Shown here: positions 53,688 through 61,800 of the stretch, one piece after another | Numbering within the stretch: position 1 is the first letter of the stretch | How the letters are laid out: each line of letters begins with the position of its first letter | Assembly: GCF_014084125.1 (NCBI RefSeq) | Contig: NZ_CP048405.1 | Coordinates: forward strand, 2,604,001-2,668,000 | Source: Streptacidiphilus sp. PB12-B1b | GTDB lineage: Bacteria > Actinomycetota > Actinomycetes > Streptomycetales > Streptomycetaceae | DNA length: 64,000 nt | Reading direction: 5' to 3' | The notes under the pieces: generated by a model | Seen by the model: the letters and a program-made list of their open reading frames with translations, nothing else | Told to the model about the DNA's origin: nothing | The model's database searches: none | Position numbers and translations under genes: made by a program

Positions 53688-54032
53688 TCAGGCCCGCAGG
53701 TGGTTGACGTGGTAGACGGCCTGGTCGAGCAGCTCCGCGACATGGTGGTCGTAGAGGCCGTAGACCACGGACCGGCCCCGGCGCTCGCCGATGACCAGGT
53801 CGAGGTTGCGCAGCAGCCGCAGCTGGTGCGAGCAGGCGGACTGCTCCATGCCCACGGCGGCGGCCAGCTCGCTGGCCGGGCAGGGGCCCTCGCGCAGCCG
53901 GGCCAGGATCAGCAGCCGGGAGGGCGTGGCCAGTGCCTGCATGGTGGCGGCGACCTTGGCGGCGTTGCCCGCGTCCAGTCGTGCCGGGGGCACGGTCTCG
54001 GGGGGCGCGGTGTCAGGACCCATGGCCGCCAT
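53688..54032 (-). CDS. ArsR/SmtB-family metal sensor, NmtR-like alpha5 site
   Basis: A 114-residue winged-helix repressor. The recognition region is MEQSACSHQLRLLRNLDLV. The last helix reads YDHHVAELLDQAVYHVNHLRA, giving D-x-H-x10-H-x2-H, the alpha5 ligand pattern of NmtR (nickel/cobalt) and SmtB (zinc). NmtR's N-terminal histidine ligands are not seen here. Apo-repressors of this type release DNA on metal binding. No efflux pump or transporter is adjacent, so its target is elsewhere. A TTGAA/TTCA half-site pair lies upstream (54047-54061). Confidence 0.9.
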   Translation of the reverse strand: MAAMGPDTAPPETVPPARLDAGNAAKVAATMQALATPSRLLILARLREGPCPASELAAAVGMEQSACSHQLRLLRNLDLVIGERRGRSVVYGLYDHHVAELLDQAVYHVNHLRA

Positions 54033-54107
54033 GGTACGTCATACGATTGAAGGACTGTTCATGTGTTCCTGTGTCGCGCGGACGTACTGACGATTGCTTC
54101 ACGCATA

Positions 54108-54121
54108 CTTGAGTACTCAAG
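54108..54121. promoter_or_regulatory. Perfect palindrome upstream of the MarR gene
   Basis: CTTGAGTACTCAAG is a perfect 14-bp palindrome 17 nt before the MarR start. MarR repressors bind such short palindromes in their own promoters. TAGCCT-like sequence at 54129-54134 may be the -10. Confidence 0.7.
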
Positions 54122-54137
54122 CATCTGCTAGCCTGGA

Positions 54138-54593
54138 GTGGTGAACGACGCACTCGAAGCCTCTCTGCGGCTGGTCCGCGCCCAGAGCGCCCTGGTCAAG
54201 CGGTTCGACGGCCGACTCGCCTCGCTGCACGGCGTCAGCCTGGCCGACCTGCTGATCCTGCTGCACCTCGGGCGGGCCGAGGGCGGCCGGATGCGCCGGG
54301 TGGACCTGGCCCAGGCGCTCGGGCTCACCGCTTCCGGGGTGACCCGGGGGCTGATCCCGCTGGAGCGCATCGGCCTGGTCGTCCGCGAGCCCGATCCGCG
54401 CGACGCCCGGGTGGCGTACGCGGCGCTGACCGACACCGGCCGCGAGCGGCTCACCGAGATGCTCGGCACCGCCGAGGAGGTCGCCGCCGACGTCTTCGCC
54501 GCCCCGCGCTGGGCCGACGGCGGCTTCGACCTGCTCGCCGACCTGCTGGCCGACCTGGAAGGCGGCCGGACCAGGCCGCCCGGCCATGGCTGA
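54138..54593 (+). CDS. MarR-family transcriptional regulator
   Basis: A 151-residue winged-helix regulator. LHLGRAEGGRMRRVDLAQALGLTASGVTRGLIPLERIGLVVRE is the DNA-binding unit, followed by the wing DPRDARVAYAALT and dimer helices. It starts at GTG 54138 or the GTG directly after it. The perfect palindrome just upstream indicates autorepression. The downstream HipA-like kinase gene is co-directional and may share the transcript. Ligand unknown. Confidence 0.92.
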   Translation: MVNDALEASLRLVRAQSALVKRFDGRLASLHGVSLADLLILLHLGRAEGGRMRRVDLAQALGLTASGVTRGLIPLERIGLVVREPDPRDARVAYAALTDTGRERLTEMLGTAEEVAADVFAAPRWADGGFDLLADLLADLEGGRTRPPGHG

Positions 54594-54711
54594 GCCCGAG
54601 GCGGACGTCCGGGCGGCGCGGAGTGCGCAGCGGGCGGACGCGGCGGCCTGGCGGATGCTGGAGTGGGTACTGGGAGGCGGCTGGACCCTCCCGCGAGGAG
54701 AGGCGGAACGG

Positions 54712-55620
54712 GTGGCTTCGGAAACAGCCGGTCCGGCGGGGCTCGCCGAGACGGTGGCGCTGCGCTACCTGCACCCGCTGCGGTCCGGCAGCTCGGTCCC
54801 CGGCATCGTCGAGACCGACGACCTGGGCACCTACGTGGTGAAGTTCACCGGCGCCGCGCAGGGGCGCAAGGCGCTGGTCGCCGAGGTCGTCGTGGGCGAG
54901 CTGGGGCGGCGGCTCGGCCTGCGCGTGCCCGAGCTGGTGCTGGTCGACTTCGACCCGGCGGTGGCGGTCGCGGAGCCGGACCCGGAGATCCAGGACCTGC
55001 TGCTGGCCAGCGCCGGGCGCAACCTGGGCATGGACTACCTGCCCGGCGCGCGGGACCTCACCGCCGAGGAGCTCACCGCCCCGCGCCCGGGCGGACCGGA
55101 CCGGTCGTTCGCGCCGACCCCCGCCGAGGCCGGCCGGGTGGTCTGGTTCGACGCGCTCGTCGGCAACGTCGACCGGACGCTGCACAACCCCAACCTCATG
55201 CTCTGGCACGGTCGGCTCTGGCTGATCGACCACGGCGCCGCCCTGATCTTCCACCACCGCTGGTCGGCGGCGGCCGAGTCGGTGGTCAAGCGCTACCCGA
55301 TGAGCGCGCACGCGCTCGGCGGCTTCGCCCCCGACGTCGCCGCCGCCGACGCCGCGCTCGCGCCGCTGGTCACCGAGGAGCTGCTGACCGAGGTGCTCGG
55401 CCTGGTCCCGGACGAGTGGCTCGCGGACGAGCCCGGCTTCGACTCGCCCGCCCGGCTCCGGGAGGCGTACGTCGCCCACCTGTCCGCCCGCGCCTCCTGC
55501 TCCGAGGCATGGCTGCCGGAGGGCTTCGCCACCCCGGAGCAGCTGGCCCGGGAGGAGGCGCAGCGCCGCGCCGCCGCCCTCGCGGGTCGCCCGACCTGGC
55601 TGCAGCACGTCAAGGGCTGA
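54712..55620 (+). CDS. HipA-like kinase domain protein
   Basis: A 302-residue protein of the HipA-related kinase fold common in actinobacteria. LGTYVVKFTGAAQGRKALVAEVV is the nucleotide/lysine region. WFDALVGNVDRTLHNPNLM holds the catalytic DxxxxNxDR-like loop, and LIDHGAALIFHH the metal-binding DHG motif. No HipB-type antitoxin is present. GTG 54712 is preferred because GGAGAGG lies 7 nt upstream and the conserved domain starts directly; an in-frame ATG at 54586, overlapping marR, would add 42 residues. Substrate unknown. Confidence 0.8.
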   Translation: MASETAGPAGLAETVALRYLHPLRSGSSVPGIVETDDLGTYVVKFTGAAQGRKALVAEVVVGELGRRLGLRVPELVLVDFDPAVAVAEPDPEIQDLLLASAGRNLGMDYLPGARDLTAEELTAPRPGGPDRSFAPTPAEAGRVVWFDALVGNVDRTLHNPNLMLWHGRLWLIDHGAALIFHHRWSAAAESVVKRYPMSAHALGGFAPDVAAADAALAPLVTEELLTEVLGLVPDEWLADEPGFDSPARLREAYVAHLSARASCSEAWLPEGFATPEQLAREEAQRRAAALAGRPTWLQHVKG

Positions 55621-55680
55621 ACCCCGGCCGCGCGGGGCCGGGCTGCCGGGTGCGGCCGGGCGGGGGATAGGTTGGCGGCC

Positions 55681-56655
55681 ATGCGGATCTGTGTACTGGG
55701 TGCAGGGGCCATCGGCGGTTTCGTCGGCGCGCGGCTGGCCGCCTCCGGCCTGGAGGTCTCGGCGGTGGCGCGCGGCGCCACCCTGGCCGCGCTGCGGGAG
55801 CACGGCTGGCGGGTGCGGTCCGGGCAGGGCCTGCTGACGGCCCCGGTGCGGGCGGTCGGCGACGCCGCCGAGCTGGGCGAACAGGATGTGGTGCTGCTCG
55901 CCGTCAAGGGCCAGTCGCTGGAGGCGGCCCTGCCGAGCCTGATCCCGCTGCTCGGCCCGGACACCGTGGTCGTCGCCGCACTCAACGGGGTGCCCTGGTG
56001 GTTCTTCGACGGCTTCGGCGGCCCCTGCGAGGGGCGGCGGCTGGCCAGTGTCGACCCGCACGGGCGGATCGCCGCGGCGGTGCCGGTCCGGCAGGTCCTG
56101 GGCTGCGTGGTGCACATGAGCTGCAGCGTCCCCGAACCCGGCCTGGTGCGGCACTCGGGCGGCAGCGGCCTGATCCTGGGCGAGCCGGACAACGGCGACT
56201 CGCCCCGGGTCCGCGAGATCGCGGCGCTGCTGGGCGCGGCCGGCTTCGAGGCCACCGTCTCCCGGCAGATCCAGCGGGACGTCTGGTACAAGCTGTGGGG
56301 CAATATGACCATCAACCCGGTCTCCGCCCTCACCGGGGCCACCGCCGACCTGATCCTGGACGACGAGCTGGTGCGCGACTTCTGCCACGCGGCCATGCGG
56401 GAGGCGGCGGAGGTGGGCGCGGCGATCGGCTGCCCGATCACCGAACTCCCCGAGGACCGCAGCAGGCTCACCCGCGAGCTGGGCGCGTTCCGCAGCTCCA
56501 TGCTGCAGGACGCCGACGCCGGGCGCAGCCTCGAACTCGGCGCCCTGGTCGGCGCGGTACGGGAGATCGGCGGCCTGGTGGGCGTCCCCACCCCCAGCGT
56601 GGACGCCCTGCTCGGCCTCACCCGGCTCGGCGCCCGCGTCCGCGGCCTGAACTGA
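55681..56655 (+). CDS. 2-dehydropantoate 2-reductase family protein
   Basis: A 324-residue NADPH-dependent reductase. The N-terminal VLGAGAIGGFVGARL (5-19) binds the cofactor, VVLLAVKGQ and ALNGVPWW follow, and the C-terminal helical domain has VWYKLWGNMTINPVSALTG with the conserved lysine. It may make pantoate for CoA, but many genomes hold several homologues acting on other 2-oxo acids. ATG 55681 lies 7 nt after TAGGTT (55668-55673), so it is probably leaderless. Confidence 0.88.
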   Translation: MRICVLGAGAIGGFVGARLAASGLEVSAVARGATLAALREHGWRVRSGQGLLTAPVRAVGDAAELGEQDVVLLAVKGQSLEAALPSLIPLLGPDTVVVAALNGVPWWFFDGFGGPCEGRRLASVDPHGRIAAAVPVRQVLGCVVHMSCSVPEPGLVRHSGGSGLILGEPDNGDSPRVREIAALLGAAGFEATVSRQIQRDVWYKLWGNMTINPVSALTGATADLILDDELVRDFCHAAMREAAEVGAAIGCPITELPEDRSRLTRELGAFRSSMLQDADAGRSLELGALVGAVREIGGLVGVPTPSVDALLGLTRLGARVRGLN

Positions 56656-56662
56656 CGTACCG

Positions 56663-57334
56663 TCAATAATTCTCGGCGGCAGGGCTGAAGGGGCCGTCGA
56701 GGGCGGCCCAGTGCAGCAGCATGATGGTCTTGGCGTCTTCGACGGCTCCGCTGCGGACCATGGCGAGCGCTTCGCTGAAGGGCAGTTCGACGGTGGCGAT
56801 GTCCTCGCCCTCGGCGGCGATCCCGCCACCGTCGGCGGTGGCGGTGGCCGGGCTGTAGGGGGCGGCGAAGAAGTGCAGCCGCTCGGTGACCGAACCGGGG
56901 CTCATGTAGGCGTCGAAGACGTGGCGCACCTCGCCGACGGTGTGCCCGGTCTCCTCGGCCGCCTCCCGGCGGATCGCCTCGCTGGGGGCCTCGCCGTCGA
57001 GCAGTCCGGCCGCGGTCTCGATCAGCATGCCGTCCGGGTGGCCGTTGGCGTAGGCGGGGAAGCGGAACTGACGGGTCAACAGGACGGTTCTGCGGTCCGG
57101 GTCGTAGAGCAGGACGGTGGCGCCGTCGCCCCGGTCGTAGGTCTCGCGCTGCTGGCGGCTCCAACGGCCGTCCCGGTGCTGGAAGTCGAAGGTGGTCCGG
57201 CGCAGCACGTACCAGTCGCAGGACAGCAGCTCCACCTCCCGCACCCGCACCCGCGGGTTGCCGGTCAGGTCGCGGCCGTGCCGGTCCAGTCCGGTGCGCC
57301 CGCGGCGGTCGGGGGTGTCGATTCCGGCGGTCAC
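56663..57334 (-). CDS. Nudix hydrolase (GDP-mannose pyrophosphatase NudK type)
   Basis: A 223-residue Nudix enzyme. The Nudix box lies at 110-131 (GLLDGEAPSEAIRREAAEET), with E124, E127 and E128 for metal binding. The flanking RQFRFPAYANG and YMSPGSVTERLHFF are typical of ADP-sugar/NudK pyrophosphatases. It should hydrolyse nucleotide sugars. Its start overlaps the stop of the DUF4406 gene by 4 nt, so it is coupled as last gene of the DeoR-DUF4406-Nudix operon. Confidence 0.92.
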   Translation of the reverse strand: MTAGIDTPDRRGRTGLDRHGRDLTGNPRVRVREVELLSCDWYVLRRTTFDFQHRDGRWSRQQRETYDRGDGATVLLYDPDRRTVLLTRQFRFPAYANGHPDGMLIETAAGLLDGEAPSEAIRREAAEETGHTVGEVRHVFDAYMSPGSVTERLHFFAAPYSPATATADGGGIAAEGEDIATVELPFSEALAMVRSGAVEDAKTIMLLHWAALDGPFSPAAENY

Positions 57335-57792
57335 CGGGCGGCCTTGATTTCGTCGGGGTTGGAGATCGGGTCAGGGCTCAAGTCCCCTTCGGGGCGGGGT
57401 ATTTCGTCGGCGCTGGTGTAGACGGCCTTGCCCGCGGCACGGGCCTGGCGCACCATCATGTCCGCGCCCGCCGAGGCGCCGCCGATGCGCAGCACCGCGT
57501 CGCAACGGGCCAACAGCCGCTCCGCCACCGGGTGGAAGATCTCCTCGAAGGCGGCGTCGCCGGGGCGGGCGCCGCCTGCCGCCTCCAGCAGCGGCAGGGC
57601 CAGGGCCTCGCCGGTCACGGCCAGGTGCCCGGCGCGGAAGAGGTCCAGGGCGGCTTCGTGCATCGCCCGGGCGTGCGCGGCGAGCCGGGCCGGGTCGTCG
57701 CCGGTGCCCGAACGGTAGGGGCCGGCGACCAGGACCATCAGCGGACGCGGGGCAGTCGGCAGCGGGGCGGTGGACAGCGGGGCGGCGGACAT
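57331..57792 (-). CDS. DUF4406 protein (nucleoside deoxyribosyltransferase-like fold)
   Basis: A 153-residue protein. PLMVLVAGPYRSGTGDDPARLAAH is the DUF4406 start; FHPVAERLLARCDAVLRIGGASAGADMMV closes the Rossmann-like fold, as in nucleoside 2-deoxyribosyltransferases. The catalytic Glu/Asp of that family cannot be assigned with confidence. ATG 57792 is chosen because GGAG lies 8 nt upstream. It is the middle gene of a three-gene operon with a DeoR regulator and a Nudix hydrolase, which suggests nucleotide or nucleotide-sugar turnover. Confidence 0.8.
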   Translation of the reverse strand: MSAAPLSTAPLPTAPRPLMVLVAGPYRSGTGDDPARLAAHARAMHEAALDLFRAGHLAVTGEALALPLLEAAGGARPGDAAFEEIFHPVAERLLARCDAVLRIGGASAGADMMVRQARAAGKAVYTSADEIPRPEGDLSPDPISNPDEIKAAR

Positions 57793-57840
57793 GGGCATCA
57801 CTCCGTACGCGGGTGGGTGGCGGGCGGGGGCGGTCGGGGG

Positions 57841-58626
57841 TCAGGCCAGGACGATCCCGACCCCCGCGTCGCGCAGCGCGGCGAGCGTCTCCGGCCCCTG
57901 GGGGTGGGTGGCGGCGTCGTCGGCGGCGGTGTCGGTGACGAAGACGTCCGCCCGGTCCAGGGCGGCGACCCGGTTGAAGGCGCGCACGCCGAGTTTGGTG
58001 GCGTCGGCCACGACGACGGTCCGGGCGGCCTGGGCGAGTGCGGTCTGCTTGACGGCGGCGTCGTCCAGGGCGAACTCCGACCATCCGTACCGGGGGTGGA
58101 CGCCCCCGATGGACATCACGAACGTGTCGAAGGCCATGGTCTCCAGGGTCCGCAGCGCATGCGGGCCGACCAGGGAGCGCTCGCCCGGACGGGACAGGCC
58201 GCCGATCACCAGCAGCCGGATGCCGGGCCGGTCCGCCAGCCGCACCGCCGCCTGCAGGCTGAGCACGGCCACCGTCAGCGGGGCGCGGGCGATCAGGTGT
58301 TCGGCGACGTGCACGGTGGTCGTGCCCGCGTCGAGCAGCACGGTCGAGCCCGGTGGCACCAGCTCGGCCACCGCACGCCCGAGGCGTTCCTTGGTCGCCG
58401 CCTGCCAGCCCTCCCGCGCGGCGAAGCCGGACTCCTCCTCGCTCGAACGCGTGGCCTCCGCGCCGCCGTGCACCCGCTTGACCAGCCCCTGGCGCTCCAG
58501 CTCGTCCAGATCACGGCGCACCGTCATCTCCGACACGCCCAGCCGCCGGGACAGCTCCGCGACCGAGACCCGGGCCGTGCCCTGGACCAGCCGCAGGGTG
58601 AGGTCCAAACGATTCGCTACTCCCAT
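57841..58626 (-). CDS. DeoR-family sugar-phosphate-responsive repressor
   Basis: A 261-residue repressor. The helix-turn-helix (about 1-57) includes VSVAELSRRLGVSEMTVRRDLDELERQG. The sensor domain has VLLDAGTTTVHVAEHL, LLVIGGLSRPGERSLVGPHA and DTFVMSIGGV, the phosphosugar pocket of GlpR/DeoR proteins. ATG 58626 coincides with the predicted transcription start of a TTGTTC-17-TTAGAA promoter, so it is probably leaderless; a palindrome lies inside that promoter. It heads the operon with DUF4406 and Nudix genes and diverges from dnaE2. Confidence 0.93.
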   Translation of the reverse strand: MGVANRLDLTLRLVQGTARVSVAELSRRLGVSEMTVRRDLDELERQGLVKRVHGGAEATRSSEEESGFAAREGWQAATKERLGRAVAELVPPGSTVLLDAGTTTVHVAEHLIARAPLTVAVLSLQAAVRLADRPGIRLLVIGGLSRPGERSLVGPHALRTLETMAFDTFVMSIGGVHPRYGWSEFALDDAAVKQTALAQAARTVVVADATKLGVRAFNRVAALDRADVFVTDTAADDAATHPQGPETLAALRDAGVGIVLA

Positions 58627-58633
58627 GCCCACT

Positions 58634-58662
58634 TTCTAACATGCTGGCGTTCGAACGAACAA
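58634..58662 (-). promoter_or_regulatory. Promoter and internal palindrome of the DeoR operon
   Basis: On the minus strand TTGTTC (58662-58657) and TTAGAA (58639-58634) are 17 bp apart. CGTTCGAACG (58648-58657) is a perfect 10-bp palindrome within the spacer, a likely repressor site. Confidence 0.6.
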
Positions 58663-58719
58663 GCCTGTGGGAGATAGGACCGCGCTGCTCGACCGGATGG
58701 TTCACTATTACCCTTGGTG

Positions 58720-58735
58720 TCGAATGCTTGTTCGA
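58720..58735. promoter_or_regulatory. LexA (SOS) box upstream of dnaE2
   Basis: TCGAATGCTTGTTCGA matches the actinobacterial SOS box TCGAAC-N4-GTTCGA at all but one fixed base. It lies 76 nt upstream of the dnaE2 start. Confidence 0.8.
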
Positions 58736-58811
58736 TAGCGAGCGTATGCTCGGGATATCGAAAGGGATATGTCGGACATCGACCGACGGGAAGGAGGGAG
58801 GCGGTGGCGGT

Positions 58812-61800
58812 GTGTTTACCCATCTGCAGGTCGCGTCCGGCTACTCCGTGCGCTTCGGCGCCTCCCACCCGGACGCCCTGGTGCGCCGGGCCGCCGGTCA
58901 GGGCATGGCCGCACTGGCCCTGACCGACCGCGACACCGTCGCCGGGGCGGTGCGCTTCGCCAAGGCGTGTGCGGAGGTGACGGTCCGGCCGGTCTTCGGC
59001 GCGGACCTGGCCGTCGCCGCGTTCGAACAGCCGCGCAGCACGGCGTCCGGGCGCCGTACGCCGGCGCGCGGCGGGGCGTTCGTGGACGAGTCCGCCCCCC
59101 GGGTCACCCTGCTCGCGCGGGACCGGGCGGGGTGGGCGGCGCTGTGCGCGCTGCTGACCGCCGCCCACGCCGACCCGGCCTCCCGGCGGCCGCTGCTGCC
59201 CTGGTCCGCGCTGGAGCAGGCCGACGGCGACGGCCTGACCGTGCTGCTCGGCCCCGACTCCGAGCCGCTGCGGGCCCTGGCCGCCGGACGCCCGGACCGC
59301 GCCGCCGCCCTGCTCGCCCCCTGGCGGCAGCTGTTCGAAGGGCGGCTGCGGCTGGCCGCGGTCGCCCTCCACCGGGGCGACGCCGGTCCCGGCTCGCTGC
59401 GGCTGGCCGCCCGTACCGTCGGCCTGGCCGCCGACCTCGGCATCGAGGCCGTGCTGAGCAACGCCGTGCGCTACGCCGACCCGGCTCAGGCCCCGATCGC
59501 CGACGTCCTGGACGCGGCCCGCCGACTGCTGCCGATCGACGAGCGCCACCGCGACCGGGGCCAGCGCTGGCTCAAGCCCGAGCCGGTCATGGCGCTGATC
59601 GCCGAGCATGTCGCCGCGGCCGCCGGGCAGGAGCACGGCGGCGCGGCCCGGCTGCTCGCCGCCACCGAGCGCACCGCCCAGCAGTGCCGGGTGGACCCGT
59701 ACGCCGACCTCGGCCTGACCCGCCCGGAGGCGGACCGGATCGAGGCCCGGCTGCCCGAACCGGGGAAGGTGGGCGCGGAGCGCCGCCCGGCCTACCAGGT
59801 GCTGCGCTCGCGGACGGTCACCGCCATGCTGCGGCGCGGCTACCACCGGGACGGCTCCACCCGCAGGCGGCTGGAGGACGAGCTGCGGATCATCCGCGAC
59901 CGGCGCTTCGAGACGTACTTCCTCACCGTCGCGGCCGTGGTCGACGACGCCCGCGACCTGGGCATCCGCACCGCCGCCCGGGGGTCGAGCGCCGGCTCGC
60001 TGGTGGTGCACCTGCTCGGGATCGCCAGTGCGAACCCGATGGAGCACGGCCTGCTGATGGAACGTTTCCTCTCCCGGCACCGCCGCGCGCTGCCGGACAT
60101 CGACATCGACGTGGAGTCCGCCCGCCGACTGGAGGTCTACCGGGCCGCGTTCGCACGCTTCGGCGCGGAGCGGGTCGCGGCGGTGGCCATGCCGGAGACC
60201 TACCGGGTCCGGCACGCCATCCGCGACGCCGGCGCCGCCCTCGGCATCGACCCGGACGAGCTGGGACGCCTGGCCAAGGCGTTCCCGCACATCCGCGCCC
60301 GCGACGTGCGCGCGGCCATGGCCGAGCTCCCGGAGCTGCGCGCGGTCGCCGCCGACGCCGACCGCTACGGCCCCCTGTGGGACCTGGTCGAGGGCCTGGA
60401 CGCGCTGCCGCGCGGCACCGCCATGCACCCCTGCGGGCTGATCCTCTCCGACGACTCCCTGTTGCGGCGCACCCCGGTGCTGCCCACCCCCGGCGAGGGC
60501 CTGCCGATGAGCGTCTTCGACAAGGAGGACGTCGAGGACCTTGGCCTGCTGAAACTGGACGTCCTGGGCGTGCGGATGCAGTCCGCGATGGCGCACGCCG
60601 TCACCGAGATCGCCCGCACCACCGACCACCGGATCGACCTGGACGACCCCGCCCAGGTCCCGCCCGACGACCCGGCGACGTTCGAACTGATCCGCAGCTC
60701 CCAGACCCTGGGCTGCTTCCAGATCGAGTCGCCCGGCCAGCGGGAGCTGATCGGGCGGCTGCAACCGGAGCACTTCCACGACCTGGTCGTGGACATCAGC
60801 CTGTTCCGCCCCGGCCCGGTCGCGGCGGACATGATCAGCCCGTTCATCGAGGCCCGGCACGGCAGGCGGCGTCCCTACTACCCGCACCCCGAGCTGAGGC
60901 CCGCGCTGGAGGGCACGCTGGGCGTGGTCGTCTTCAACGAGCAGGTCATGCAGATCCTGCAGGTCATGACCGGCTGCGACCTCGGCCGCGGGGACGTCGT
61001 CCGGCGCACCATGAGCGACAAGGAGCGCCTGCCCGGGGTCGAGCACTGGTTCCGGCAGCAGGCCCGGGCCAAGGGCCACCGCCCCGAGGTCGTCGACGAG
61101 GTCTGGGGCATCCTGCTGGCCATGGCCTCCTACGGCTTCGCCAAGGCCCACGCGGTGGCGTTCGCCGTGCCCACCTACCAGTCCGCCTGGCTCAAGACCC
61201 ACCACCCGGCCGCCTTCTACGCCGGGCTGCTCACCCACGACCCGGGCATGTACCCGGCCCGGCTGCTGCTGGCCGACGCCCGCCGGCGCGGGGTGCCGAT
61301 CCTGCCCCTGGACGTCCAGCACTCCGCCGCCGACTACCGCACCGAACCGGTGGAGACCCCGCAGGGCCGCCGGTGGGGGGTGCGGCTGGCGCTGTCCGGG
61401 GTGCAGGGCATCTCGGCGGGGGAGACCGCCCGGATCGCGGCCGGCCAGCCCTACGGCTCGGTCTCGGACTGGTTCACCCGCGCCCGCCCGGCGCTGCCGG
61501 TGGCCGAGCGGCTGGCCCGGATCGGCGCGCTGGCCTCCCTCGCCCCCGGCCTGCCCCGCCGGGACCTGCTGCTGCAGGTCACCGAGCTGCACCGGCAGCA
61601 GCGCTCCACCGCCGTCCCCACCCAGCTCACCCTGGCCGCCCACAGTACCGACGCCGGGCCCGACGCCGCCGCGTCCGCCGGTACCGGGCTGCCGGTGATG
61701 ACCGCCGCGGAGGAGCTCGGCGCGGAGCTGTCGGTGCTGGGCCTGGACGTCTCCCGGCACCTGATGACCGACCACCACCGGCTGCTCGCCGAGCTGGGCG

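Noticed and set aside
54586-55620. HipA-like gene and marR as a classical toxin-antitoxin pair
   Set aside because: MarR is not a HipB-type antitoxin, and the kinase belongs to a stand-alone actinobacterial HipA-related group.
58651-58666. TCGAACGAACAAGC near the deoR start as a second LexA box
   Set aside because: The right half-site GTTCGA is absent; the CGTTCGAACG palindrome fits a DeoR operator better.
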